From NCBI RefSeq assembly GCF_947387555.1, contig NZ_CANDNZ010000012.1, positions 62,001 to 126,000 of the forward strand: a DNA stretch of 64,000 nt. Direction: 5' to 3'. The notes beneath the pieces were generated by a model, which ran no database searches, was not told where the DNA came from, and worked only from the letters and a program-made list of their open reading frames with translations. Shown one piece after another: positions 18,127 to 25,196 of the stretch. Origin of the DNA: Thalassomonas sp. RHCl1 (GTDB taxonomy: Bacteria > Pseudomonadota > Gammaproteobacteria > Enterobacterales > Alteromonadaceae). Numbering within the stretch: the stretch's first letter is position 1; each line of letters opens with the position of its first letter. The position numbers and the translations under genes were made by a program.

Positions 18127-18250
18127 GAAGAACCTTACCATTTATTCATCTCCCCAAGGCGTAGGGGAGCTTACATTTTGGCTTATAGTACCATCACATG
18201 AAAGCGCATGTATTGACTATAGGAGAAAATAGCATAAGCCGGAAAAACAG

Positions 18251-18320
18251 CTGTTACAGCAACAATGACTGAATGAAGAACATTGACATGTGTGCTCTCC
18301 TTTTGAATTGGAGCGCACAC
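18251..18320. repeat. Copy A of a ~70-bp repeat also found upstream of the SymE-like gene
   Basis: On the minus strand the segment contains an AAAGGAGAGCAC core inside an inverted repeat (GTGTGC ... GCACAC). It is followed by a TCAATGTTCTTCATTCA stretch and TGTAACAGC. The segment at 23943-24008 has the same order with scattered mismatches. Only an 11-codon frame follows the ribosome-binding-like AAGGAG here, so it may be a remnant leader of a lost gene. Confidence 0.45.
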
Positions 18321-18422
18321 TTAACAATAGGTATTGTTATCGACAAACCGAAGATGTGAAATTTGCTTTTCACCATAATGTGGCAAATTCCCCAATTGTT
18401 TTAAAACGCCTATAAGTTAGTT
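18319..18422. repeat. Imperfect inverted repeat resembling an integron attC site
   Basis: ACTTAACAATAGG at one end and CCTATAAGTTAGTT at the other pair imperfectly across 104 bp. ACTTAAC fits the attC core RYYYAAC. GTTAGTT is one base off GTTRRRY. The stop codon of the NTF2-like gene (18427) lies 5 bp outside, as in gene cassettes. No integrase gene is visible, so this is only a resemblance. Confidence 0.3.
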
Positions 18423-18426
18423 ACAA

Positions 18427-18897
18427 CTAGGATTTTTTCTTCGCGACAAATGTTTTATTGATGATACGCCAGTTGTTTTCGCGTTTGTACATCACCAGGT
18501 AGTCAATGTAGTGTGTTTTTGGGGTGTCAAAATCAAGCTTGACCATCGCCATTTTTTCATCAACGATATCAACGGACAGAATATTTGCTTGCCATGTATC
18601 TGTAGTGGCTTTCTTAAAGTAGCCGGCAAACTCTTTTAACGGGACAGATCTAATGGTCTCTTTCCCTGTTGCTTTATCAATGCTGATCATTTTCACATGG
18701 CCAAACTCTAAATCAAACGCTTGTGAAAGTAGCTTTTGATCCCCATTGGCCGCGCCATTGAAATAGTTATAGGCCGTTTCCACAACCGCTTGATATTCTT
18801 TACCAGATATAGATTCAGCATAAGTAGGCAAAGAGAATAGAAAGAAGAATACTGCAATAGTTTTTGAAAAGGCTTTAATGCGTTTCATTTTGTTCAT
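18427..18897 (-). CDS. Exported NTF2-like (lumazine-binding-type) protein
   Basis: 156 residues with a signal peptide (MNKMKRIKAFSKTIAVFFFLFSLPTYA) and a SnoaL/NTF2-like cone fold: the opening helix YQAVVETAYNYFNGAANGD, then SQAFDLEFGHVKM, and the C-terminal strands YLVMYKRENNWRIINKTF. These proteins usually bind small ligands or act as accessory factors. No catalytic residues can be assigned. The start at 18897 is chosen over 18924 because it gives a normal signal peptide. A nested hairpin lies immediately upstream (18916-18962). Confidence 0.7.
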   Translation of the reverse strand: MNKMKRIKAFSKTIAVFFFLFSLPTYAESISGKEYQAVVETAYNYFNGAANGDQKLLSQAFDLEFGHVKMISIDKATGKETIRSVPLKEFAGYFKKATTDTWQANILSVDIVDEKMAMVKLDFDTPKTHYIDYLVMYKRENNWRIINKTFVAKKKS

Positions 18898-18915
18898 GTC
18901 CCATAAATAAATGTA

Positions 18916-18962
18916 GAGTATCAAGTAGCATTCACTGCGATAGTGAACTCTATTTGATACTC
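18916..18962. promoter_or_regulatory. Nested inverted repeat upstream of the NTF2-like gene
   Basis: The outer arms GAGTATCAA/TTGATACTC (9 bp) and inner arms TTCACT/AGTGAA (6 bp) are both perfect. They are separated by 6-nt side loops, with a 5-nt apical loop. The structure ends about 20 bp before the start codon at 18897. It could be a double operator or a 5'-UTR hairpin. Confidence 0.5.
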
Positions 18963-19123
18963 AAAACATGAGAAAGTAAACGCTTGAAATTGTAATAGTT
19001 TATGAATATAAACTGGCTGATGATGTTCAGGTTTAACCAGCAAAACGCCGAGCTTAATCAATGCTCCTGAACTGAACAACCGGCTATTTGAGTCCTGACA
19101 TCTGCTCTTGTACTTCACTTAAT

Positions 19124-20323
19124 TCACAGCTGGGTTAGCTTTTGTTTATATACATTCACCCGGGGATCTGCTTTTAGTGATGCATATTCAATGGCTTTTT
19201 TCATATGGCTTTTTGCTTTTACTTTTTTATTTAAACCAACTAACGCGTCGCTCATATCCGCATGCAAAATGGCAGACTCGGGGAATTGTGCCAAAGCTTT
19301 ATCTAACACGACCCGGGCTTTATTGAACGCTTCATGTTTCATGTAAAATTGAGCCCAGTCACTCCCCCACACAGGAAAAGAGATTTCATCGGTGAACTTA
19401 GTAAATTCAGTTAAAAAGTTATCAAAACTTTCAAGGTTATCTTCTTTGATGGCAGTGATCAGCAGAGAAAATTGTGTTCTGTCGTGTATCTCCTGGGAAA
19501 TATCATATCGTTGGCCACGACTCTTATAAACTTCCTTTAGCTTTTGCATTCCGCCAAACTCAACAAAGTCATTTAAGGTATAAAACTTCATTGGCGGGTA
19601 ATCGCTAAAGAAGTTACGCAATCCTTGGTAGATGGTTTGATATGGAGTGGTATGATGATCATCATTGACTAAGCGGGTATATTGCCAATTTAAATCTTCG
19701 GGTGCGATATCGGTTAATAATGCATTAAAGTCATCTGCAAAAGACTCATACTCACCCTGGGTAAAATATAGGTAAGGTGCATCTTTTTTATAGCTTTTTA
19801 TTTTAGGCGTAATGGTTTCAATGCGCTGTTTTGATATATGGGTTGGACTTGCGAGCAAATAAGCATCAAAAAGGTTCGTTTCCGCCATAACCTGGGTTGC
19901 AAAACCACCCGCCATTTCCCAGCCAAACAAGATCCTCTCTTTAGATGTTCTATAGCTTGAGTCAATATGAGGTATCAATTCATCCTTAAGAAAACGAAGA
20001 AACATTGGTGATTGATACCCCAATAACTCCCTGCGCTTTCGAATATCCATATCAATGCCGACAACAATAAAGTCAGGTGTTTTTTGTACAAACTTTAAGG
20101 TCTTTTGATAAGTCACGCCATGAAAGAAGTAGTTTTGCCCATCCAGCATATATAGAACAGGGTAAGATTGCTTGGCGCTATGGTAATTGGCAGGTAAATA
20201 TATTTGAATATTTCGGGATTGATTTAATATTTTAGATTCTATTTCACTTATGTTAATTTCATTTGCTCCCGCTGGGGAAGCCGAAATTACCATCAAAAAT
20301 GCCAAAAAGATTATTTTTTTCAT
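19124..20323 (-). CDS. Exported esterase-like alpha/beta hydrolase with TPR tail
   Basis: 399 residues. A signal peptide (residues 1-20, ending GANA-like) is followed by an esterase-D-type alpha/beta hydrolase domain (about 25-250: RNIQIYLPANYH, YPVLYMLDGQNYFF, FIVVGIDM). The nucleophile elbow reads ILFGWEMAGG, so residue 136 is Glu where the family has Ser (G-x-S-x-G). The expected catalytic His region, NDDHHTTPY, is kept. The C-terminal third is helical and TPR-like (FNKARVVLDKALAQFPESA, DALVGLNKKVKAKSH). It may be a non-catalytic binding protein or use altered chemistry. It is on the same strand as the dipeptidase-like gene upstream. Confidence 0.8.
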   Translation of the reverse strand: MKKIIFLAFLMVISASPAGANEINISEIESKILNQSRNIQIYLPANYHSAKQSYPVLYMLDGQNYFFHGVTYQKTLKFVQKTPDFIVVGIDMDIRKRRELLGYQSPMFLRFLKDELIPHIDSSYRTSKERILFGWEMAGGFATQVMAETNLFDAYLLASPTHISKQRIETITPKIKSYKKDAPYLYFTQGEYESFADDFNALLTDIAPEDLNWQYTRLVNDDHHTTPYQTIYQGLRNFFSDYPPMKFYTLNDFVEFGGMQKLKEVYKSRGQRYDISQEIHDRTQFSLLITAIKEDNLESFDNFLTEFTKFTDEISFPVWGSDWAQFYMKHEAFNKARVVLDKALAQFPESAILHADMSDALVGLNKKVKAKSHMKKAIEYASLKADPRVNVYKQKLTQL

Positions 20324-20447
20324 ATTTATCCTTTAAGGTTATGTTTCTTGCCTGAACCGGACAGCCAACAATCTACATCCCAAGTTTCTCTCTGGTGCCA
20401 ACTAATGGCTGTTAAGCTGCCGGTAATAACTTTTTTTATATCAGTAA

Positions 20448-21653
20448 CTATCCCCATACCTCTTTCATGAGTCGCATTGCATTGATGCCAAATATTTTCT
20501 CAATGGTCGCTTCCTTGTGACCCCGGCGTGACAACATGTCCGCTATTTTGAGGAATTGTTCGGGCCCGGCCAAATCCGGCAATAGATTCACATTACCAAT
20601 CTTTTCACCGGCAGCGGCAGCACCTGAATCGAGTCTTTTCTGGGTAAACTTGGCCGTTTTTTCACGGTGCTTTTCCATATCATCGATGCCAACATAAGTG
20701 CCGTCGGTGCCAAAAGCGACATGGTCTTCACCACAAATATTTAAAGCATGCTCTATATGAGCCACTAAATGCCTGCCGGTGGCATTGCTGTCGGCAGCTA
20801 AAAACGGCATAAAATAAAGACCAAATAACCCGCCCTTGTCTGCCAACAGCTTCATCTCTTCATCGGTTTTGTTTCTGGGAAAGTCTGCTAAGGCACGGCA
20901 ACCACTGTGACTAATGGTTACCGGTGATTTACTGGCTCTAATGGCATCCAAACAGGTTTGACGGCCACCATGGCTCAAATCAATAATAACTTTACTGTCA
21001 TTCATTTTCTCAATGGCTTTATGTCCGAAATCCGTCAGTTTTATTTTTTCATTGGCGTTTGCCCCGCCCCCTAACTGGTTCTGGCCGTTATAAGTCAGCT
21101 GCATAGTCAACACGCCAAGCGATCTAAACACATCAACCAAATCAACATTTTTACCTAAAGCGTGTGAATTCTGAAAGCCTAAGGTAATACCGATTTTGTT
21201 GTTTTTCTTGGCTGTTAATATGTCGTCAGTGCTTTTAATTAACGTAAGGAAGTCGCTATTCCTATAGATCCATTCATGCGCCCAGCTGATATTTGAAATG
21301 GCGGTTTCAAAGGTATTATCACCCGGATAAGAAGCATGTACCGCCCCTGTTGTTTGCCTGAGAACGGTCAAACCGGAAGCTCTGATGTCACGTTTTGTCC
21401 GCTCTGAGATAAAATAGGGACCTACATCTTTATTGGCTTCATAATCGAAATTTGGGTCGTATACTGCGCCCAAACCATCAAATATTAACCAATCCTGCAT
21501 TTTACTGTTTGAATGCTTAATAGCCGTGGCAACATTAGCCGTATTAGCAAAACCAGAAGTCGCACTTAGCAAGCCAGTTGCTCCTACTGACGCTACCGCT
21601 ACGTTCTTAAGAAAATCTCTTCTAGAATTATCGGTCTTATTATTTTTTTCCAT
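20448..21653 (-). CDS. Tat-exported membrane-dipeptidase-like protein (M19 fold)
   Basis: 401 residues. A twin-arginine signal (SRRDFLKNVAVASVGATG, residues 10-27) sends it folded to the periplasm. The rest is the M19 renal-dipeptidase TIM barrel: QLTYNGQNQLGGG, VIIDLSHGGRQTCLDA and VTISHSGCRAL, and the terminal GINAMRLM. In canonical M19 enzymes the metal ligands are His-x-Asp in DGH(N/C)D, a Glu in G-x-E-G, and two His. Here the first motif reads DGLGA and the Glu position reads GFQNSHAL, so three of five ligands are replaced while the two His remain. Activity on dipeptides is therefore doubtful. It has its own RBS and lies between two other hydrolase genes on the same strand. Confidence 0.85.
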   Translation of the reverse strand: MEKNNKTDNSRRDFLKNVAVASVGATGLLSATSGFANTANVATAIKHSNSKMQDWLIFDGLGAVYDPNFDYEANKDVGPYFISERTKRDIRASGLTVLRQTTGAVHASYPGDNTFETAISNISWAHEWIYRNSDFLTLIKSTDDILTAKKNNKIGITLGFQNSHALGKNVDLVDVFRSLGVLTMQLTYNGQNQLGGGANANEKIKLTDFGHKAIEKMNDSKVIIDLSHGGRQTCLDAIRASKSPVTISHSGCRALADFPRNKTDEEMKLLADKGGLFGLYFMPFLAADSNATGRHLVAHIEHALNICGEDHVAFGTDGTYVGIDDMEKHREKTAKFTQKRLDSGAAAAGEKIGNVNLLPDLAGPEQFLKIADMLSRRGHKEATIEKIFGINAMRLMKEVWG

Positions 21654-21763
21654 TTTATTTTTCTTTTCCTATATATGACTTATGAATATTCCAACCAGAC
21701 TTGATGGCAGTTTGTAAATGAAAGCACTCTTGCGTATATGCGTAAATTTGCCTGTACTTAAAA

Positions 21764-22594
21764 TCATTCATCTACACCGCACATACAGAGTATTTTTTTC
21801 ATTAAGGGATTATTCCTGTTGCTAAGCATGCGAGATACAGTGTAATGATTCTTGCTTTTTAAAATCTGAAACTCATCCAAACTTTTAGATGCCTGTAACT
21901 TGTTAGCATATGTTTGTGACTGTTCAACAAACTCTTCGGTTTCATCTTCGCCCACAGCAACCATTACAGGTAGAAAGCCGCTTGTATCGGCAAACATTGG
22001 ACTTAAATTTGCTACGTCATCATCTGACAGTCTTACAGACTTGTTTAAGTATGACTGTTTCATGTTAGATAAATCATATAGTCCACTAAGCAGGACAGCC
22101 CCTGAAATCGACTGCCGCACCTCTTGCTGCCAGTCAAACTCAAGGATCTTTGCCACAAGGAAGGCCCCTACCGAATGCCCGCATAAAACGATATTCTCGG
22201 GATTGCCATTCCAGCGGCTAATATTCTCATGAACCCACTTAAATGCCTTTATGTTCTGCTCGATAATTTCCTTCACACTAACCGCAGGAGCCAAGTCATA
22301 ATTGATTAAAACGACCGTACACCCTGCAGCCACAAAAGGTTGAGCAATATAGTTATACTGTCTTTTATCAAGCGCCCTAAAATACCCGCCATGAATAAAG
22401 AAAAATACCGGTGCGTTAGGCTGTGCTGCGGGAAATATATCAACTTTCTCGCCCGAGCTATGACCATAACTGATATCTAGCGATTTCCTTAAAGTTAATC
22501 TTGCCACCCAGCTTTGTAACTCATTCGCCAACAAATGAACTCTACCCAGAGGATGTCGCTTACGAAGATTAAATTGCTCATCAAGATGGGTCAT
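21764..22594 (-). CDS. Alpha/beta hydrolase, arylformamidase-like
   Basis: 276 residues. The oxyanion motif FIHGGYFRALDKRQY and the nucleophile elbow CGHSVGAFL (G-H-S-V-G) place it in the HSL/kynurenine-formamidase group of alpha/beta hydrolases. VLINYDLAP follows the family. The catalytic His is probably in KSKNHYTVSRML. The start at 22594 (MTHLDEQFN) is preferred to 22621 because AAAGGGA lies 8-13 bp upstream. No signal peptide is present, so it is cytoplasmic. No tryptophan-pathway genes are adjacent, so the formamidase assignment is by similarity of motifs only. Confidence 0.82.
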   Translation of the reverse strand: MTHLDEQFNLRKRHPLGRVHLLANELQSWVARLTLRKSLDISYGHSSGEKVDIFPAAQPNAPVFFFIHGGYFRALDKRQYNYIAQPFVAAGCTVVLINYDLAPAVSVKEIIEQNIKAFKWVHENISRWNGNPENIVLCGHSVGAFLVAKILEFDWQQEVRQSISGAVLLSGLYDLSNMKQSYLNKSVRLSDDDVANLSPMFADTSGFLPVMVAVGEDETEEFVEQSQTYANKLQASKSLDEFQILKSKNHYTVSRMLSNRNNPLMKKILCMCGVDE

Positions 22595-22707
22595 AGATAT
22601 ACATCCCTTTGTAACACCCAACTTAAGCGGGTGGCGTTCGTAATATTTTTGCGTAAGGTAAAAGTACAGCAGGTTAGTGAATTTATTTCATGCATTGATA
22701 AGAGAGC

Positions 22708-23154
22708 TTATTGAACCGACATGGCGAGTTTTTCAATGCCATGTGACGGGGTCCACCTTTTAAACTCAACAAAGCCATGTTTCTTATATAAATTAATTGC
22801 CGGCTCATTTACCACAGCGGTTTCTACCGTAGCATCTGTATAGTCAAAGGCTTCCAGCGCATAGCTTATCAATTTGCCTGCGATACCTTTTCTAAAAAAT
22901 TTCGGATCAACAGTTAAGCTATGAATTTCCAGGTGCTTTTCTTCAACTGTTATTTCAATAATGGCTGCGAGACAATTATTATCACTAAAACCATAAAAAT
23001 CGGTTTTTGAATTGGCTATGTCTTGCACACTGCGTGACAGTGGAGGAAAATCAGCAACACCAATAAGCTCGGCTTCAACTTTATAAGAGTTTTGAAAAAT
23101 ACTATAAATTTGATTGGCAACAATCTCATTCGAATTTTCAAGTTTTATTATCAT
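22708..23154 (-). CDS. GNAT-family N-acetyltransferase
   Basis: 148 residues with a complete GNAT core: EIHSLTVDPKFFRKGIAGKLISYALEA (acetyl-CoA loop R-K-G-I-A) and AINLYKKHGFVEFKRW. The acceptor is unknown. The gene starts at ATG 23154 and lies 422 bp from the SymE-like gene across a repeat-rich gap. It is on the same strand as the hydrolases that follow, 113 bp away. Confidence 0.88.
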   Translation of the reverse strand: MIIKLENSNEIVANQIYSIFQNSYKVEAELIGVADFPPLSRSVQDIANSKTDFYGFSDNNCLAAIIEITVEEKHLEIHSLTVDPKFFRKGIAGKLISYALEAFDYTDATVETAVVNEPAINLYKKHGFVEFKRWTPSHGIEKLAMSVQ

Positions 23155-23254
23155 ACTATGCCTTGTTTCAGTACTTGCATTGTTATCTAGGTTTGCCTTC
23201 GTGATTTAAATTGCCGTTTAAACGCGAAGCAGCTTGTTCATTAAAACAATCCTT

Positions 23255-23336
23255 GTTAGATGCCAATGTAAGCGCCTCTATTTCGAAGAAACACCAAAGC
23301 ACTTAGTAAGTAGAGACTTCCTTTGCTTCGACTTCT
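23255..23336. repeat. Direct repeat R1, left of the SymE-like gene
   Basis: An 82-bp segment that begins GTTAGATGCC and ends in a TAGAGACTTCC...CTTCGACTTCT block. It recurs at 24145-24226, also 82 bp, where the last 32 bp match at 29 positions and the first 10 bp at 9 (counted by eye). The two copies bracket the SymE-like gene. GTTAGAT fits the integron core GTTRRRY. Confidence 0.65.
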
Positions 23337-23392
23337 CAAACCAGGCTTGAACACCCCTGAATTTATTTAAGCCAATGACAATATCACGCAGC

Positions 23393-23465
23393 CAGTAAAA
23401 GACAACGGAAATAACTTATTTTACTGTAAAATCATCCGGTTTCAGTAAAACAAAAGTACGGATGA
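23393..23465. repeat. Two adjacent inverted repeats in the non-coding gap
   Basis: CAGTAAAA (23393-23400) pairs with TTTTACTG (23419-23426), and TCATCCG (23432-23438) pairs with CGGATGA (23459-23465). The two stem-loops are 5 bp apart. They could form a structured RNA or a site-specific recombination target. I see no conserved RNA family. Confidence 0.4.
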
Positions 23466-23536
23466 CCAAAAATAGTATTGGTGGCTAAGCCAGGCTGGCA
23501 GTGGTTAACAGCTACCGCCCGGCTTATTGCTTATCA

Positions 23537-23564
23537 ATAAAAACGGCCCGCTTTCAGGTGGCCG
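23537..23564 (-). terminator. Terminator of the SymE-like gene
   Basis: On the minus strand CGGCC and GGCCG pair around an 11-nt loop and are followed by TTTTTATT, about 15 bp after the stop codon at 23577. Confidence 0.75.
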
Positions 23565-23576
23565 ACTCATATCAGC

Positions 23577-23846
23577 TTATCCAGGCGTGATGTACCTAGG
23601 TTTAATGATAATTTCTTCCTGATTTATCAAAACACTGACTTTGTGGCCAACAGGAAAACCGGCCTGTCGCAGCCACTTGCCCCTGAGCACAATGCAAGGT
23701 TCAAGGTGAACCGGGACATAGTTAATGCCGATACCGCGGGTTTTACCTGCTGACTCGCAAGTGGTCTCCAACACGGTAAGTTGTCGATAAATAGGATATT
23801 TTACTTTTGCCGAGCCTGGCTCTGACGTATGATGACATTCAGCCAT
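23577..23846 (-). CDS. SymE-like toxin
   Basis: 89 residues. The C-terminal half matches the SymE toxin family: a RQLTV strand, a proline-containing segment (YVPVHLEPC), then IVLRGKWLRQAGFPVGHKV and VLINQEEIIIKP. E. coli SymE has LKGQWLEAAGFATGTAV and CIVL at the same places. SymE has an AbrB-like swapped-hairpin fold, is an SOS-induced nucleoid or RNA-acting toxin, and is held down by the antisense RNA SymR. Here GAGGAG precedes the ATG, a hairpin covers the leader (23877-23913) and a terminator follows. No antisense promoter can be proved by eye. It sits alone between two 82-bp direct repeats, like a mobile cassette. Confidence 0.8.
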   Translation of the reverse strand: MAECHHTSEPGSAKVKYPIYRQLTVLETTCESAGKTRGIGINYVPVHLEPCIVLRGKWLRQAGFPVGHKVSVLINQEEIIIKPRYITPG

Positions 23847-23942
23847 GACGTACTCCTCGATAGTTCGTTGTGGTTAGCGACCTCTGGGTGTTGCTGCACT
23901 CAGGGGTTGCGACTTTGATTGTTGCTGTTACGGCTTCACTTC

Positions 23943-24008
23943 TATAACAGCAGTGCTTGAATAGAAAATATTGAGGTAAGTGCTCTCCTTTGTAAAATGG
24001 ATAGCACT
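23943..24008. repeat. Copy B of the ~70-bp leader repeat
   Basis: Read on the minus strand, it has AGTGCT ... AGCACT arms enclosing CAAAGGAGAGCACT and then TCAATATTTTCTATTCA and a TGTTATAG stretch. The order matches copy A at 18251-18320. It lies about 100 bp upstream of the SymE-like start. Confidence 0.45.
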
Positions 24009-24010
24009 CT

Positions 24011-24060
24011 AAATAAAGACCATTAAACTGGCTAAATCAATAGGGAAATGGTCTTTATTT
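24011..24060. repeat. 14-bp perfect inverted repeat
   Basis: AAATAAAGACCATT (24011-24024) and AATGGTCTTTATTT (24047-24060) are perfectly complementary around a 22-nt loop. No U-tract follows on either strand beyond the stem's own AT run. It could be an operator pair, a hairpin in an untranslated RNA, or an old transposon end. Confidence 0.55.
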
Positions 24061-24144
24061 ATGATTAATTTGAGAGGAGTTGCTAAGAGCTGATAAGCCT
24101 CAAATTCAGGTTGATTTAACCGGCAAAGTATCCATTAATTTTTT

Positions 24145-24226
24145 GTTAAATGCCGATGGTGCATATCTCTATTTTGAAAAGCCGCCAAAAGCTTAGCAAA
24201 TAGAGACTTCCTTTTCTTCGACTTCT
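24145..24226. repeat. Direct repeat R2, right of the SymE-like gene
   Basis: Partner of R1 (23255-23336), in the same orientation 890 bp away. It starts GTTAAATGCC and ends with the same TAGAGACTTCC...CTTCGACTTCT block. ATTTAAC at 24114-24120 and GTTAAAT at 24145-24151 are also exact inverse complements of each other. Confidence 0.65.
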
Positions 24227-24312
24227 GGTTTTACTTCACCGCTTGCCAAGGTATATGCCTGTTCCCTGTTAATACGTTACCTGAAACTTTTGTCCATCCG
24301 ATAAGGCATAGC

Positions 24313-25191
24313 TTATAAAACCAAATCTATTTGTATGTCCGGGTGTAGCTTCTTCGCAGATACTTTAATTGAACTTTGGATCTCATCCAGCATTTTGTCG
24401 CTTGTTAACCCAAAGCTACCGGTAAACCTCACTTGCAGCTTAATGTACAACAATCTACCAGATAACATCATTTGAGTATCAAAAACCTTTAAGTTGTGCT
24501 CAGCGAGGACTGTCGTTAATTCAGTCTTTAATTGCTGCTCTAGTTCAGGTTGAGGAGCCGCCCCAAGTAATTGATTAAAACTGTCTGTTATTATTTCAAA
24601 CGGGATTTTGATAACCAACAATACCAACAAAATAACAATGGCCGGGTCTATGTATGGAACGATAAAGTTCCATTTGGAGCTTTGTATAAAATAAGCGAAC
24701 AGAAATGTCACTGCGATACCTGCGCTGATCACTCCGTTTACCAGCCAATTAAAAGATTCCAATTCAACTAAAGGCGAGTGAAGTTGTTTTCTGAAATGCC
24801 TTAATATGGAGGCGGTTACAAAACAAATAATCGTAGCAGTTATGGCATAGATAGCAGCCAGTCCCGTATCGAGTGGTTTTCCACCGCTCAAAATCACCAG
24901 TAATGAGTCTACTCCTGCAATCAGGCATAAAACTAAAATTATGCTCCCTTTGGTCATATTTAACATGGGTTCAAAACCATAATAACCGAATTGAAACTTA
25001 GCGCTACTGCCTTGCTTAATTAACCGGGCAACTTTTAACGTTAATAAACTCATTATCAAAGTAACTAGATTAAATAGAGCATCAAGTAAGATAGCGTCAG
25101 AATCGGTCAACAAAGCGAAACTTATCCCCAGCACCGTCATAACGACGGCACCAAAGATAACGTACAAAAGCGCGATTTGTTCTTTATTCAT
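24313..25191 (-). CDS. Cation diffusion facilitator-family transporter
   Basis: 292 residues with six membrane segments. The first pair contains LLTDSDAILLDALFNLVTLIMSLLTLKVARL, with Asp residues in the CDF metal-site position of TM2. The fifth carries YIDPAIVILLVLLVIKIPFE. A cytoplasmic ferredoxin-like C-terminal domain follows (about 215-292, TELTTVLAEHNLKVFDTQM). CDF proteins export Zn, Mn, Fe or Co by proton antiport; the metal cannot be fixed by eye. It starts 5 bp after the NmrA-like gene, so the two are co-transcribed. Confidence 0.85.
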   Translation of the reverse strand: MNKEQIALLYVIFGAVVMTVLGISFALLTDSDAILLDALFNLVTLIMSLLTLKVARLIKQGSSAKFQFGYYGFEPMLNMTKGSIILVLCLIAGVDSLLVILSGGKPLDTGLAAIYAITATIICFVTASILRHFRKQLHSPLVELESFNWLVNGVISAGIAVTFLFAYFIQSSKWNFIVPYIDPAIVILLVLLVIKIPFEIITDSFNQLLGAAPQPELEQQLKTELTTVLAEHNLKVFDTQMMLSGRLLYIKLQVRFTGSFGLTSDKMLDEIQSSIKVSAKKLHPDIQIDLVL

Positions 25192-25196
25192 TGTGC

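Larger units (their letters stand above)
23155..23576. other. Repeat-rich non-coding gap beside the SymE-like gene
   Basis: 422 bp with no gene. It contains direct repeat R1 (23255-23336), two adjacent inverted repeats (23393-23465) and the SymE terminator (23537-23564), each listed separately. The rest is unordered. Confidence 0.6.
23847..24312. other. Non-coding leader and repeat region upstream of the SymE-like gene
   Basis: 466 bp with no gene. From the SymE side it holds an imperfect leader hairpin (23877-23913, arms around CCTCTGGGTG), repeat copy B (23943-24008), a 14-bp perfect inverted repeat (24011-24060) and direct repeat R2 (24145-24226). An antisense RNA of SymR type would be expected to start here, running on the plus strand across the SymE start. 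Confidence 0.55.
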
